DNA of 64,000 nt. Origin: an uncultured Eggerthella sp. (lineage in GTDB: Bacteria > Actinomycetota > Coriobacteriia > Coriobacteriales > Eggerthellaceae). The stretch lies in assembly GCA_937998355.1 (NCBI GenBank), contig CALLDI010000010.1, positions 62,001-126,000 of the forward strand, given 5' to 3'. Positions 17,266-25,919 of this stretch are shown here, piece after piece. The first letter of the stretch is position 1. Each line of letters opens with the position of its first letter. The notes beneath the pieces were generated by a model, which saw only the letters and a list, made by a program, of their open reading frames with translations, did not search any database and had not been told where the DNA came from. The position numbers and the translations under genes were made by a program.

Positions 17266-18879
17266 CTACTCGATGTCCGCGTCGACCGTGACGAAGTAGT
17301 ACTCGGATGGCGCCGCGTCCAACCCCGTCACGCCCTGACGCGCGATCACGCACGCGTCGGGATTCGCGAAGAAGATGAACGACGTGTCATCCAACACCTG
17401 CTGGGCGATCTGGCGCGCCAGCTGGTCGCGCTCGGCGGTGTCGAGCGTCTGGTTCAGCGTGGCTAGCAGCGCGTCAACCTCGGCGTTCGAATACTTGCCC
17501 AGGTTGCTCGATCCATTCGTGGCGAACTGGATGTTCGCGAAGTACGCCTGGTTGCCGGTGGGCGCCATCGCGCACGAGTCGAAGCACATATCGGGGTCGT
17601 CAGCCGCGAAGGTCTCGGCGTCCTCGAGGAAGTAGTCGGTCGGGACGATATTCAGCTTGATGCCTGCCGCTGCCAGGTTCGACTGCAGGTCGTCGGCTTC
17701 CTGGATGAAGCGTTCGTAGTTCGTGCACGTGTAGAGGTCGAGCGCGACCGACGTGCCGTCGAGCTCGCGCACCCCGTCGCCGTCCGCGTCCACGATGCCC
17801 GCCTCATCGAGCAGTCGTTTCGCCTCATCAACGCTGAATTCGCTCACCTCGACGTTCAAGCCCTCCGTGCCCCCGAACGGCAGCGTCTGGCTGTAGACGC
17901 CCCAGCTCGGCACCGCAGAATCCTGGCAGATCACGTCCGCGTAATTCTGGCGGTCGATGCACAGCGCGATGGCCGTGCGGATCGCCTCGTTCTGGATGAG
18001 CGGGTGGGTCATGTTCATGCGGATGAAGTCCGCGCGCGAGGTGGTGCGCGTGAAGGTCTGGTAGTCGTCGCCCGCAAGCGTCGCGCGCGCCGAGGCCGAC
18101 GGCATCGCGATCGCGTCGATCTCGCCGTTCTGCATCGCCATCGTGAGCGTGTTGTCGTCGGTGAACGAGGTCAGCGTCACGCGGTCGAGCTTCGGCGTGC
18201 CGTCCCAGTAGCTGGTGTTGGGCTCCATGGTGATGTGGTCTTCCGCCACGAAATCGACCTTCTTGTAGGGACCGGTGGCGGGGGTATCGGTCGCGTAATC
18301 CACGCCGTCGCCCACGTAATAGACGCACAACAGCGGATCGCAGAGCGCGTTCTCGAAATCGGGAACGGCCTGGTCAGTGACGACCGTGAGCGTCTGGTCG
18401 TCAGCCGAGAGGCGCTCGATTGGCAGCGTCTCGGCGCCGCGGCTGTTCTCGGCGTAGGTGCGCTCCCACGCGGCCTTCACCGCCGCCGCGTCGACCGGCT
18501 CGCCGTTCGAGAACGTGATGCCGTCCTTGATCTTCACGATCCATGTCTTGCCGTCGGGGCTGGTGGCGGACTCAGCTAGCCACGGTTCGGGCGTGAGGTC
18601 GTCGCTCACACGGAACAGGTTCTCGACGATGCCGTAGTACGAGAGGTACCAGCTGTCCCATTCGGAGGCCGGGTCCATGCTCTCGGCGAAGAAATACGTG
18701 GTCGAACCCGCTTTCAGCTCCTTCGCGTCGCTCTGGCTGCTGCCCTGCGAGCAGCCGCTCGCGAACAGGGCGCAGAACGCCAGCGCCGCCGCGATGATGA
18801 GCGCAGCCGCCGCCTTCGTCGGTACGCTTGTGGCGCGCCATGCGCCTCCCGCGCGGCATACGCTTCCCCTTCGTGTCAT
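17266..18879 (-). CDS. ABC transporter substrate-binding lipoprotein (NikA/DppA type)
   Basis: A 537-residue lipoprotein. The signal ALIIAAALAFCALFASGC ends in a lipobox cysteine, so it is anchored to the outer face of the membrane. The mature part is SBP_bac_5: FAESMDPASEWDSWYLSYYGIVENLF, then VKIKDGITFSNGEPVDAAAVKAAWER and TGPYKKVDF. The SEWDSWY stretch resembles nickel or metal-chelate binders more than oligopeptide binders. DADGDGVRELDG looks like a calcium loop. ATG 18879 has GGAGGA at good spacing. It is separated from the permease genes by 323 bp with long inverted repeats. Confidence 0.88.
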   Translation of the reverse strand: MTRRGSVCRAGGAWRATSVPTKAAAALIIAAALAFCALFASGCSQGSSQSDAKELKAGSTTYFFAESMDPASEWDSWYLSYYGIVENLFRVSDDLTPEPWLAESATSPDGKTWIVKIKDGITFSNGEPVDAAAVKAAWERTYAENSRGAETLPIERLSADDQTLTVVTDQAVPDFENALCDPLLCVYYVGDGVDYATDTPATGPYKKVDFVAEDHITMEPNTSYWDGTPKLDRVTLTSFTDDNTLTMAMQNGEIDAIAMPSASARATLAGDDYQTFTRTTSRADFIRMNMTHPLIQNEAIRTAIALCIDRQNYADVICQDSAVPSWGVYSQTLPFGGTEGLNVEVSEFSVDEAKRLLDEAGIVDADGDGVRELDGTSVALDLYTCTNYERFIQEADDLQSNLAAAGIKLNIVPTDYFLEDAETFAADDPDMCFDSCAMAPTGNQAYFANIQFATNGSSNLGKYSNAEVDALLATLNQTLDTAERDQLARQIAQQVLDDTSFIFFANPDACVIARQGVTGLDAAPSEYYFVTVDADIE

Positions 18880-19202
18880 GTTCTCCTCCATGTTCCCTCG
18901 TTTCCTCTCTCGTTTTCCTTCATCTCACAGCGCCTTCCGATCCCGACCACCCGCGCGCGCAGGTTCCGTCGTCGCTTCGGTCAGGCCCATCCGCCCGACC
19001 GCACAGAAGCGTTCGGGTTCCGGCGTCGCTCGTTCGAACTAACTTTGCTTCGCAAAGTGGATTTCGCACTTCGCTTTGGCCAAGTCACCCTCATCACTTC
19101 TGTACGATCGGCCGGATCACTCGACTCGATCCTGGACAGTGGAGCGTCGGGGCGCCTTGTCCAAAGCGAGGGAGAAATCCGCTTCGAAGCGTAGCGAAGA
19201 AG
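18880..19202. other. Intergenic region with interleaved inverted repeats inside the transporter operon
   Basis: Three structures are visible. A tight hairpin ACTTTGC-TTC-GCAAAGT is at 19042-19058. An imperfect 30-bp inverted repeat pairs about 19056-19085 with about 19159-19190. A longer one starts GATCCTGGACAG at 19128 and pairs with 19225-19253 inside the end of the upstream permease gene. The rest, just upstream of the binding-protein start, is GC-rich with no clear promoter. Confidence 0.55.
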
Positions 19203-19253
19203 CTAGCTCGACCGAAGCGACAACGGCGCCCTGGCGCTTCGCTGTCCAGGATC
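19128..19253. repeat. Long inverted repeat at the 3' end of the NikC-like gene
   Basis: The arm at 19128-19156 and the complement of 19225-19253 agree at 25 of 29 positions, starting with twelve identical bases (GATCCTGGACAG). The right arm encodes the last residues of the permease, which are atypical (GDPGQRSARAPLSL), so the element may have replaced the original C-terminus. In RNA it would form a strong stem between the permease and binding-protein genes. Confidence 0.7.
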
Positions 19254-20114
19254 CCCGAAGCCGAAAAGTCGCCTGATGATCGAGCGTTTCTCGACCTCGT
19301 GCGTTCGCACATCGAGCGCATCGCGCAGTGTATCGCCGAGCAGGTTGAAGATGACCACCGCCACGAACAGCGCCACCATCGGCACGAGCATGCACCAGAT
19401 CGCATACTGGAACGTCGGCTGCGCCTCGGCCATCATCGCGCCCCACTCGTTCGTCGGCCGCGCCGGCCCCAACCCGATGAACGAAAGGCCCGCCATGGTC
19501 AGGATGATGTCGCTCATCGAGACCGCGGAAAGCACCGCCACCGGCCCGAGCGTCTGCGGCAGCAGGTACTTGCGAATGATCGCGCCCGGTCCTGCGCCGC
19601 ACATGCGCGCCGCGTCGACGCACGTGGACAACTTGAACGAGATCGCGATGCTGCGCACCAGGCGCGCGTACTGCGTCCAGTAGACCGCCGCGATGGCAAT
19701 GACCATGTTCATGAGACCCTGCCCCAGAATGCCTGCGATCGCGACCGCCAACACGAAGCTCGGGAACGCCTGAAAAGCAGTGATGACCTTGGTCAACACG
19801 AAGTCCACCGCGCCACCGAAGAACCCTGCTGCGAGCCCGACCACCGTGCCGATCACCAGCACTAGCACCACGACCGCGATGCCGAGCGTGACCGATTCCG
19901 ACCCGCCGGCCAGCGTGCGCGCCAGAACATCGCGACCGAGCGTATCGCTGCCGAGCGCGAAGCCCGCCTCGCCCGGTGCCTTCAGCGAGAGCGCGAGGTT
20001 CGTGGCGTTCGGGTCGAAGGGCAGCAGGATCGGAGCTGCCAGCAGCACACCGACGAACACAACCGCGATGCCCAGCATGATGAAGAAGCGCGTGCGCGCG
20101 ACACCCTTACGCAT
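19203..20114 (-). CDS. ABC transporter permease (NikC/DppC type)
   Basis: A 303-residue inner-membrane permease. FFIMLGIAVVFVGVLLAAPILLPF is the first helix. FALGSDTLGRDVLARTLAGGSESV is the family N-terminal block, and the EAA-like loop CGAGPGAIIRKYLLPQT contacts the ATPase. The start ATG 20114 has GAGGTG 6 nt upstream, and the gene overlaps the upstream permease by 8 bp, so translation is coupled. The tail after DALDVRTHEVEKR is unusual and lies in an inverted repeat. It forms the membrane channel with the NikB-like protein. Confidence 0.9.
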   Translation of the reverse strand: MRKGVARTRFFIMLGIAVVFVGVLLAAPILLPFDPNATNLALSLKAPGEAGFALGSDTLGRDVLARTLAGGSESVTLGIAVVVLVLVIGTVVGLAAGFFGGAVDFVLTKVITAFQAFPSFVLAVAIAGILGQGLMNMVIAIAAVYWTQYARLVRSIAISFKLSTCVDAARMCGAGPGAIIRKYLLPQTLGPVAVLSAVSMSDIILTMAGLSFIGLGPARPTNEWGAMMAEAQPTFQYAIWCMLVPMVALFVAVVIFNLLGDTLRDALDVRTHEVEKRSIIRRLFGFGDPGQRSARAPLSLRSS

Positions 20115-21276
20115 CGCACTCACCTCGCTTCGCGTTCACAGGTTCGTTCGCCACGCCTGTTTCGGCGCACATCATGCATTCACGGACTACAACTCGCTCG
20201 CCGGTCGTCGCCTTCAGCACGCTGCCCCGCTTCGCCGTGCGCGGGTCGATGAAGCGATACGCCCCGTCCACCAGCGCGTTGATGACCAGGTAGAGTACCG
20301 CCATAGCCAGCGCATACGCCCCGATGAACGGGTAATCGCGGTGCCCCACCGCCTCGATGGCGGCGAGTCCGACGCCCGGCCAGTTGAAGATGCTCTCGAC
20401 GATGGCCGAGCCGCCCAGCAGCATGCCGAACGACACGCCCACCAGCGTGAGCAACGGAATGCTCAGGTTGCGCAGCACGTGCACCCACAGGATGCGCGCC
20501 TCGGAGATGCCGCGCGCACGAAGGCCGTCCACGTATTCACTGCCAAGCTGCTCGATGGCTTGGCCGCGCACCTGGCGCGCGAACCACGCCGAGAGCGGCA
20601 GCGCCATCGCGAGCGTGGGCATGAGGATGCCCGCGAAGTCGCGCGTGGCCATGACCCCGAACAGGTGCAGGCGGACGGAGAGCACGTAGAGCAGCAAGAG
20701 CGCGACGAAGAACGACGGCATCGAGTTGAAAAGATACGTGATGAACCGCATGACCTGGTCGAACACGCCGCCCCGGCGCTGCGCGCAGATGAGGCCGAGC
20801 GGGATCGCGATGACGAGCGTGAGCAGGATCGACGTGACCGACAACGCGAGCGTGTACGGGATCGCATCGAAGAGCATCTGCGCGACGGGCGCGCCCGTGC
20901 GAAACGACGTGCCCAGGTCGCCCTGAAAGAGGCTCGCCACCCAGGCGATATATTGCGCAAGGAAGGGCTGGTCAAGACCGAGTTCGGCGCGTTTCGCGGA
21001 CAGCTGTTCCTCGGTCGGCACGATACCGACGCTGCTGAACGAGCGGATGGCGGCGTCGGTCGGCGAAAGATACGAGAGCGCGAACGCGATGATGCTGACC
21101 AGGAACACGATCACGATCGCACCCGCCAGCGAGCGCGCGACCTTGCGCGCATTCCAGTCCGCGAAGCGCCTGCGCTGGCGCGAAGATCGCGGCGCATGCG
21201 ATCGCTCGTCAGAGCTCACAAAGCGCGAACCCGCGCATTCGGCGCGAACGCTTCTTTTCGCTCCACCCTCGTTCAC
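20107..21276 (-). CDS. ABC transporter permease (NikB/DppB type)
   Basis: A 389-residue permease. After an unusually long hydrophilic N-terminus of about 45 residues (rich in Arg and Ser) come the first helix and the family block GLDQPFLAQYIAWVASLFQGDLGTSF. The EAA loop ARGISEARILWVHVLRN and the terminal part (GHRDYPFIGAYALAMAVLYLVINALVDGAYRFIDPR) follow. The GTG start at 21276 has GAGAGG close upstream; a later start cannot be excluded. It lies 61 bp downstream of the methyltransferase gene and is probably in the same transcript. Confidence 0.88.
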   Translation of the reverse strand: MNEGGAKRSVRAECAGSRFVSSDERSHAPRSSRQRRRFADWNARKVARSLAGAIVIVFLVSIIAFALSYLSPTDAAIRSFSSVGIVPTEEQLSAKRAELGLDQPFLAQYIAWVASLFQGDLGTSFRTGAPVAQMLFDAIPYTLALSVTSILLTLVIAIPLGLICAQRRGGVFDQVMRFITYLFNSMPSFFVALLLLYVLSVRLHLFGVMATRDFAGILMPTLAMALPLSAWFARQVRGQAIEQLGSEYVDGLRARGISEARILWVHVLRNLSIPLLTLVGVSFGMLLGGSAIVESIFNWPGVGLAAIEAVGHRDYPFIGAYALAMAVLYLVINALVDGAYRFIDPRTAKRGSVLKATTGERVVVRECMMCAETGVANEPVNAKRGECDA

Positions 21277-21337
21277 TGGGCCTCTCGCCCCCTGGCCACC
21301 CGATTCATGTTGCCGCCCTCGCCTGCTGCTTCGATGG

Positions 21338-22252
21338 CTAGCGAGCCTTCACGGCCTCGACCGCGAACAACGGTGACGTGGCGTAGAAAGCCTGCTCGCC
21401 CTCGTTCCAGACGCGGCGAAAGACCGATTCGTCGGCGTTCACCTGGTCGAATCCAAGACGTGGCAACGCCTCGAGGTCCCACGCGGGGCGCTGGTGATAC
21501 GTATGCGGAAGTTCGCGGGCGATCGCCTCGCAGCGACGCTCTTGCGCGGTGCTCGCGAACGAGCGGTCTCCCCAGTTCAGGATGGAAGGATCGACCTGGT
21601 CGCACAGGCGCGCGCGATCGAGCGCCTCGTCGGCAAGGTAGGTGTACCAGTTCGCGTCGAACACGAGCAGCTTGCCGCCGGGTTTCAGCACACGCTGCCA
21701 TTCAGCGTAGGTCGCGGCCGGATCGCGCATGAGCCAGGTCACGTTGCGCGAGATGACCACGTCATACACGTCGGAGACGAATGGCAGCTTCGCGATGTCG
21801 CCGCAGAAGAATTCGACGCGCTCGGGATTGCCAGCGAGCGCCACGTTGTCGCAGGCGCGCGCGAGCATCTGCGTGCTGCTGTCGACCGCGTCGACCTGAC
21901 AGCCGATCTGGGATAACAGGATCTCGAAGAACCCGGGGCCGCACCCCAGGTCGAGCACCTTGAGCCCCGCGAGCGGCAGATCGTCCACACCAGCGAGCGG
22001 AAGATCGTCCGCACTCGCGAGCAGGTCGCCTGCACCCGCGAGGGGCAGATCGCCCGCCCCCGCAAGCGGCAGGTCGTCCGCCCCCGCGCCGAGCTTCTCG
22101 ATCAGCACTTCGCGCCACGCATCATAGTGAGCATCCTGAAGCTCGTCCCAAATACCGTTGGAGTAAGTACAGGCGCGCTCGTCCCAGTATTCGACGATCT
22201 CTTCCTCGAACGACTGCGCTTCCAGCCTCTTTGTGACGGTGGCTTCTTGCAT
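21338..22252 (-). CDS. Class I SAM-dependent methyltransferase with tandem-repeat insert
   Basis: A 304-residue methyltransferase at the head of the ABC importer operon. Motif I is VLDLGCGPGFFEILL (about residue 98), with AVDSSTQML, FCGDIAKLPF and VLKPGGKLLVFDANW following. Just before motif I sits an insert of five 8-residue repeats (DDLPLAGA-like, residues 56-96) encoded by 24-bp units. Relatives beside nickel-type transporters are common in anaerobes; a role in making or modifying the chelator carried by the importer is inference. ATG 22252 has AGGGAA upstream. Confidence 0.82.
   Translation of the reverse strand: MQEATVTKRLEAQSFEEEIVEYWDERACTYSNGIWDELQDAHYDAWREVLIEKLGAGADDLPLAGAGDLPLAGAGDLLASADDLPLAGVDDLPLAGLKVLDLGCGPGFFEILLSQIGCQVDAVDSSTQMLARACDNVALAGNPERVEFFCGDIAKLPFVSDVYDVVISRNVTWLMRDPAATYAEWQRVLKPGGKLLVFDANWYTYLADEALDRARLCDQVDPSILNWGDRSFASTAQERRCEAIARELPHTYHQRPAWDLEALPRLGFDQVNADESVFRRVWNEGEQAFYATSPLFAVEAVKAR
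21966..22082. repeat. In-frame 24-bp tandem repeat inside the methyltransferase gene
   Basis: Five units begin at 21966, 21990, 22014, 22035 and 22059 (lengths 24, 24, 21, 24, 24). All lengths are multiples of three, so the reading frame is kept. They encode DDLPLAG-like octapeptides. Confidence 0.85.
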
Positions 22253-22285
22253 AGCGTTCCCTTCAGTCTTGCGCTCTGGATTTCA

Positions 22286-22372
22286 GCGCTGATCTATCCA
22301 GCATCGCAGTTCCGGCGCTGCTCTATTCAGCACCACAGTTCCGGCGCTGCTCTGTTCAGCACCACAGCATTG
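22286..22372. repeat. 29-bp tandem repeat upstream of the methyltransferase operon
   Basis: Units starting GCGCTG at 22286, 22315 and 22344 are 29 bp apart and nearly identical (GCTCTATTCAGCACCACAGT versus GCTCTGTTCAGCACCACAGC). Shorter degenerate units follow to about 22440. It lies in the 5' leader of the operon. Confidence 0.7.
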
Positions 22373-22448
22373 CTCTATCTAGTGTTGCCTGCACTGCTTG
22401 ACCTCGTAGTACCCGTGCTGCTTCATCTGGCATTGCGGTGCTGGTGGA

Positions 22449-22481
22449 CTAGTATTACGAATGACTAAATTGTAATACTAG
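22449..22481. promoter_or_regulatory. NikR-like dyad upstream of the transporter operon
   Basis: CTAGTATTAC (22449-22458) and its exact complement GTAATACTAG (22472-22481) are separated by 13 bp. Written as GTATTA-N15-TAATAC it resembles the NikR operator layout of GTATGA-N16-TCATAC. It lies 200 bp before the methyltransferase start, so metal control of the operon is plausible. No nikR gene is in the window. Confidence 0.5.
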
Positions 22482-22550
22482 ACTTCTCATGCAGTGTTAC
22501 CGATTCAATTTACGTAGCATTTTAAGGGGCAGACGGCCGTCGCGTCGCTA

Positions 22551-22747
22551 TTGCAGCGAACACGCAATTTTTTGCAAGAGATTTGCGCTTGTATGCACAT
22601 TTTTGAGCTTATGATGCACGGAATAGCTTGCATTTCGCATTTTTTGCTTCACATTTTCGCTTGTAAGCACGCTTTTCTTCTTTTTGACCCCTCCGCGTGC
22701 GTACGAACGAAAATCTCTTGCAGTTTTTGGCAAAATCGCTGCAAAAA
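22551..22747. repeat. Terminal-inverted-repeat intergenic element, copy B
   Basis: The left arm has TTGCAGCGAACACGC, then TTTTTTGCAAGAGATTTGCG and CTTGTATGCAC. The right arm has GTGCGTACGAACG followed by AAAATCTCTTGCAG and CAAAATCGCTGCAAAAA. An extra degenerate arm (CGCTTGTAAGCAC, about 22658) lies between them. The right end is 38 bp from the uvrA-like stop codon. Confidence 0.8.
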
Positions 22748-22784
22748 TAGGCGCACCAGAAAATAACTCGTTGAATGCGAGCTT

Positions 22785-25448
22785 CTACAAATAACGGCCC
22801 GTGATGCTGGCGGGGTTCGCCGCGATCTCGGCAGGCGTGCCGACCGCGACGATGGTGCCGCCCGCCTCGCCACCACCCGGCCCCAGATCGATCACGTAGT
22901 CCGCGTTCGCGATCATGTCCAGGTCGTGCTCGATCACGATGACAGTCGCTCCCTTGTCGATGAGCTGCTGCAACACGTGAAGCAGCTGTGCGACATCGTC
23001 AGGATGCAGACCGATGGTAGGCTCGTCGAACACGAAGAGCGCGCCCTCCTGCTTCTTGTGCATCTCGCCCGCCAGCTTCAGACGCTGCGCCTCGCCGCCC
23101 GAGAGCGCCGGCGTGGCCTCGCCCAACGTGAGATACCCGAGTCCCAGGTCAGAGAGGGTCACGAGTTTCGTCTGAATGCGCGCGAGCCCTTTGAGAGCAC
23201 TGGGCGGAATAGTGTCTCGATCAGCCTTCGAAACCGCGCCTGACTTCGCGACCATTCTCGCGCTCGCAGCACCGCGCTTATCCTGCGCGTTATCTGCAGC
23301 CGAAGTCAATTCCCCGCACAGCTCGAGCAACTGATCGATGGTGAGCGCGAGCAGCTCGGGAAGCGAGATTCCCTCCGGCCCCTCGCCCTCCGCTCCATAC
23401 GGCCCCGCGTATGGCAACCGCACGTGATACGCCTGCTCGCCATAGCGCGAACCGCCGCAATCAGGACAGTCGATATCAACATCGGGAAGGAACTGCACGT
23501 CGAGCGAGATCTGGCCCGTGCCATCGCAGGTCGGGCAGCGCAGCGAGCCGGTGTTGTACGAGAACGCACCCGCCTTCAGGCCTTCCGCCTTCGCCTCGGG
23601 CAGCGCCGCGAACACCTTGCGCAAATCGTCCAGCACGCCCGAATATGTCCCCACCGTCGAGCGCACGTTCGCGCCGATGGGCGTCGCGTCGATCAAGTGC
23701 ACGCGCTCGATGCCATCTGGCTCGATCGCCTTCACATGCTCGGGGAGCTCTTCACCTGCGAAGATCGCCTTCAACCCCGGGATCAAGCTCTCCAGAATGA
23801 GCGTGGTCTTGCCCGACCCCGACACGCCCGTGATGGCCACGAGGCGCCCGAGCGGCACGTCGACCGACAGCGGCTTCACTGTGTGAATCGCGCCGGTCTC
23901 GAGGTGCAAGCATCCGCCCGCGAACATGGCCGCCGCGGACGCGCCGGAACGCACGCGCACGTGCTGCGCGCCCGACAGGTACGGCCCGATGCGCGAGCCC
24001 GGATCGTGCTCGATCTCGGCCACGGTGCCCTGCGCGATCACGCGCCCGCCGTGGTAGCCTGACCCCGGCCCGATCTCGATCACCCAATCGACCTGCTCCA
24101 ACACCTGGATGTCGTGGTCGACCACCACGACCGAATTCCCGTCGGCCAGCAGATCGCTCATCACGCCCAGCAGCCCCTCCACGTTCGAAGGATGCAGGCC
24201 GATGGACGGCTCGTCGAGCACGTAGAGCACGCCGGTGGTGCGACTGCGCACCGCACGCGCCAACTGCACGCGCTGGCGCTCGCCGTTCGAAAGCGTGGAC
24301 GACGCGCGATCGAGGCTCAAGTACCCCAGACCCAGCTGCTGCAAACGCTGGATCGGCTCGGCCATCTCGGAGATGATGGAATCCGCCATGGGCTGCATAT
24401 CCGCAGGTAGCGTGGCAGGCACGCCCGCGATCCACGTCGCCAACTCGTCGAGCGTCAGCTCGGTGGCCTGCGCGAGGTTCAGCCCATCCATCAGCGTCGA
24501 GCGCGCCTTCGCGGACAGGCGCGACCCGTGGCAATCGGGGCACACCTCCTCCTTCAGGAAGCGCGCCACGCGCGCGAGCCCCTTGTCGTCCTTCACCTTC
24601 GCCAGCGCGTTCTTCACCGTGTTCACGGCGCTGTAATACGTGAAATCGAGCTCGGTCGCGCTGGACTTATCCTTCGGCGTGTAGAGGATGTGCTTCTTCA
24701 CCATCGGCCCGTGAAGCACGATCTCGCGCTCCTCGTCCGTCAGGTCCTTGTACGGCACGTCGGTGCGCACGCCCATTTCGCTCGCGACCTGCGACATGAG
24801 CGACCACATGAGGCTGCGCCACGGCGCCACCGCGCCCTCTTCCAGCGTGAGGTTCGGGTCGACGATGAGCGTGCTCTCGTCCACCTCGCGCACGATGCCG
24901 GTGCCGCCGCAGGTCGTACACGCGCCGCCGCTGTTGAACGCCAGGTCCTCGGCGCTCGGGCCGTAGAATTCCACGCCGCACGTCGGGCACACCAGCGGCA
25001 GCCCCGCCGCCTTGCGAACGCTCGGCGGCACATGGTGGCCGTTGGGGCATTCGTGACTGCCCAGGCGCGAGAACACGATGCGCAGGAAATTCAGCAGCTC
25101 GGTGGAGGTGCCGAACGTGGAGTGGACCCCGGGAACACCAGGGCGCTGGCGCAGCGCGATGGCGGAAGGCACGTGCAGCACCTCGTCCACGCTGGCGCGC
25201 GTGGTCTGCCCGATGCGGCGCCGCGTGTAGGTCGAGAGCGCCTCCAGATAGCGGCGGCTGCCCTCGGCGTAGAGCACCCCGAGCGCGAGCGAGCTCTTGC
25301 CCGACCCCGACACGCCCGCGATGCCCACCAGGTGGTAAAGCGGCACGTCAACGTCGATGTTCTTCAGGTTGTGAACGCACGCACCGCGCACCTCGATCGC
25401 GGTGGGGTTCTTGAATCGCTCGTCAGGCTTCATCGTCGCTTGCTCCAT
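22785..25448 (-). CDS. UvrA-like ABC ATPase (excinuclease subunit A paralogue)
   Basis: An 887-residue double ABC ATPase, somewhat short for UvrA (about 940-960). Domain I has Walker A GVSGSGKSSLALG and signature LSNGERQRVQLARA. Domain II has GVSGSGKTTLILE and LSGGEAQRLKLAGEM. Zinc modules are visible: CPTCGVEF, CTTCGGTG, CPDCHGS, and the DNA-binding CPTCDGTG...CPDCGGSRYG. A low-complexity insert (SAADNAQDKRGAASARM) lies in domain II. No uvrB or uvrC is nearby, so it may be a UvrA2-type paralogue involved in tolerance of DNA-binding drugs rather than the housekeeping UvrA. ATG 25448 is preferred; 25433 is possible. Confidence 0.9.
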   Translation of the reverse strand: MEQATMKPDERFKNPTAIEVRGACVHNLKNIDVDVPLYHLVGIAGVSGSGKSSLALGVLYAEGSRRYLEALSTYTRRRIGQTTRASVDEVLHVPSAIALRQRPGVPGVHSTFGTSTELLNFLRIVFSRLGSHECPNGHHVPPSVRKAAGLPLVCPTCGVEFYGPSAEDLAFNSGGACTTCGGTGIVREVDESTLIVDPNLTLEEGAVAPWRSLMWSLMSQVASEMGVRTDVPYKDLTDEEREIVLHGPMVKKHILYTPKDKSSATELDFTYYSAVNTVKNALAKVKDDKGLARVARFLKEEVCPDCHGSRLSAKARSTLMDGLNLAQATELTLDELATWIAGVPATLPADMQPMADSIISEMAEPIQRLQQLGLGYLSLDRASSTLSNGERQRVQLARAVRSRTTGVLYVLDEPSIGLHPSNVEGLLGVMSDLLADGNSVVVVDHDIQVLEQVDWVIEIGPGSGYHGGRVIAQGTVAEIEHDPGSRIGPYLSGAQHVRVRSGASAAAMFAGGCLHLETGAIHTVKPLSVDVPLGRLVAITGVSGSGKTTLILESLIPGLKAIFAGEELPEHVKAIEPDGIERVHLIDATPIGANVRSTVGTYSGVLDDLRKVFAALPEAKAEGLKAGAFSYNTGSLRCPTCDGTGQISLDVQFLPDVDIDCPDCGGSRYGEQAYHVRLPYAGPYGAEGEGPEGISLPELLALTIDQLLELCGELTSAADNAQDKRGAASARMVAKSGAVSKADRDTIPPSALKGLARIQTKLVTLSDLGLGYLTLGEATPALSGGEAQRLKLAGEMHKKQEGALFVFDEPTIGLHPDDVAQLLHVLQQLIDKGATVIVIEHDLDMIANADYVIDLGPGGGEAGGTIVAVGTPAEIAANPASITGRYL

Positions 25449-25543
25449 GATCCATGCGCCTTTCGGGTCCACGCAGTATTCATGCTCGGTCTTGGTCCGC
25501 CTCTTATTCTCGCACGTTTCGTTCTTCGCGGACAAAATGATGC

Positions 25544-25587
25544 TCGACCGTCATCATCATTCGTGATATGATTGTTGTACGTACAAC
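25544..25587 (+). promoter_or_regulatory. Promoter and palindromic operator of the RelB-PIN module
   Basis: TCGACC (25544-25549), 17 bp, then an extended -10 TGATATGAT (TATGAT at 25567-25572). The perfect 14-bp palindrome GTTGTACGTACAAC (25574-25587) covers the expected transcription start, ideal for repression by the ribbon-helix-helix antitoxin. The operator role is inference. Confidence 0.65.
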
Positions 25588-25612
25588 AGCTATGCGAAAG
25601 AGGGTGAAGGAA

Positions 25613-25909
25613 ATGGCCGATGCGATGGTGACCGCGCGCATGAATCCAGCGAAGAAACAAGCTGGTAATCGCGTGCTCGAAGAACTCGGCTCGAGCGCGT
25701 CGCAGGCGATCAACCAGCTCTACGATCATCTCATCGAAGAACGCGCGCTCCCCTTCGAATGCGATCAGAAGGAAATGCCCTCGCCCGAACGCATTGCCGA
25801 AGCCCGCGCCTTCATCGGCGCGCTGCCTCGAAAGAATCGTTTCACGGATCTTACGGACGACGAAGCGAAACGCATCCGTGCACGTGAACGATTTGGCGTG
25901 AACCTCTGA
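25613..25909 (+). CDS. RelB/DinJ-family antitoxin
   Basis: A 98-residue antitoxin. MADAMVTARMNPAKKQAGNRVLEELGSSASQAINQLYDHLIEERALPF is the ribbon-helix-helix DNA-binding region of RelB/DinJ proteins. The C-terminal half would wrap the toxin. ATG 25613 is chosen because AGAGGG lies 8 nt upstream and earlier ATGs (25568, 25592) fall in or next to the promoter. It is 10 bp from the toxin gene. Antitoxin plus complex should bind the palindrome at 25574-25587. Confidence 0.85.
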   Translation: MADAMVTARMNPAKKQAGNRVLEELGSSASQAINQLYDHLIEERALPFECDQKEMPSPERIAEARAFIGALPRKNRFTDLTDDEAKRIRARERFGVNL

Positions 25910-25919
25910 AAGAGCTGCT

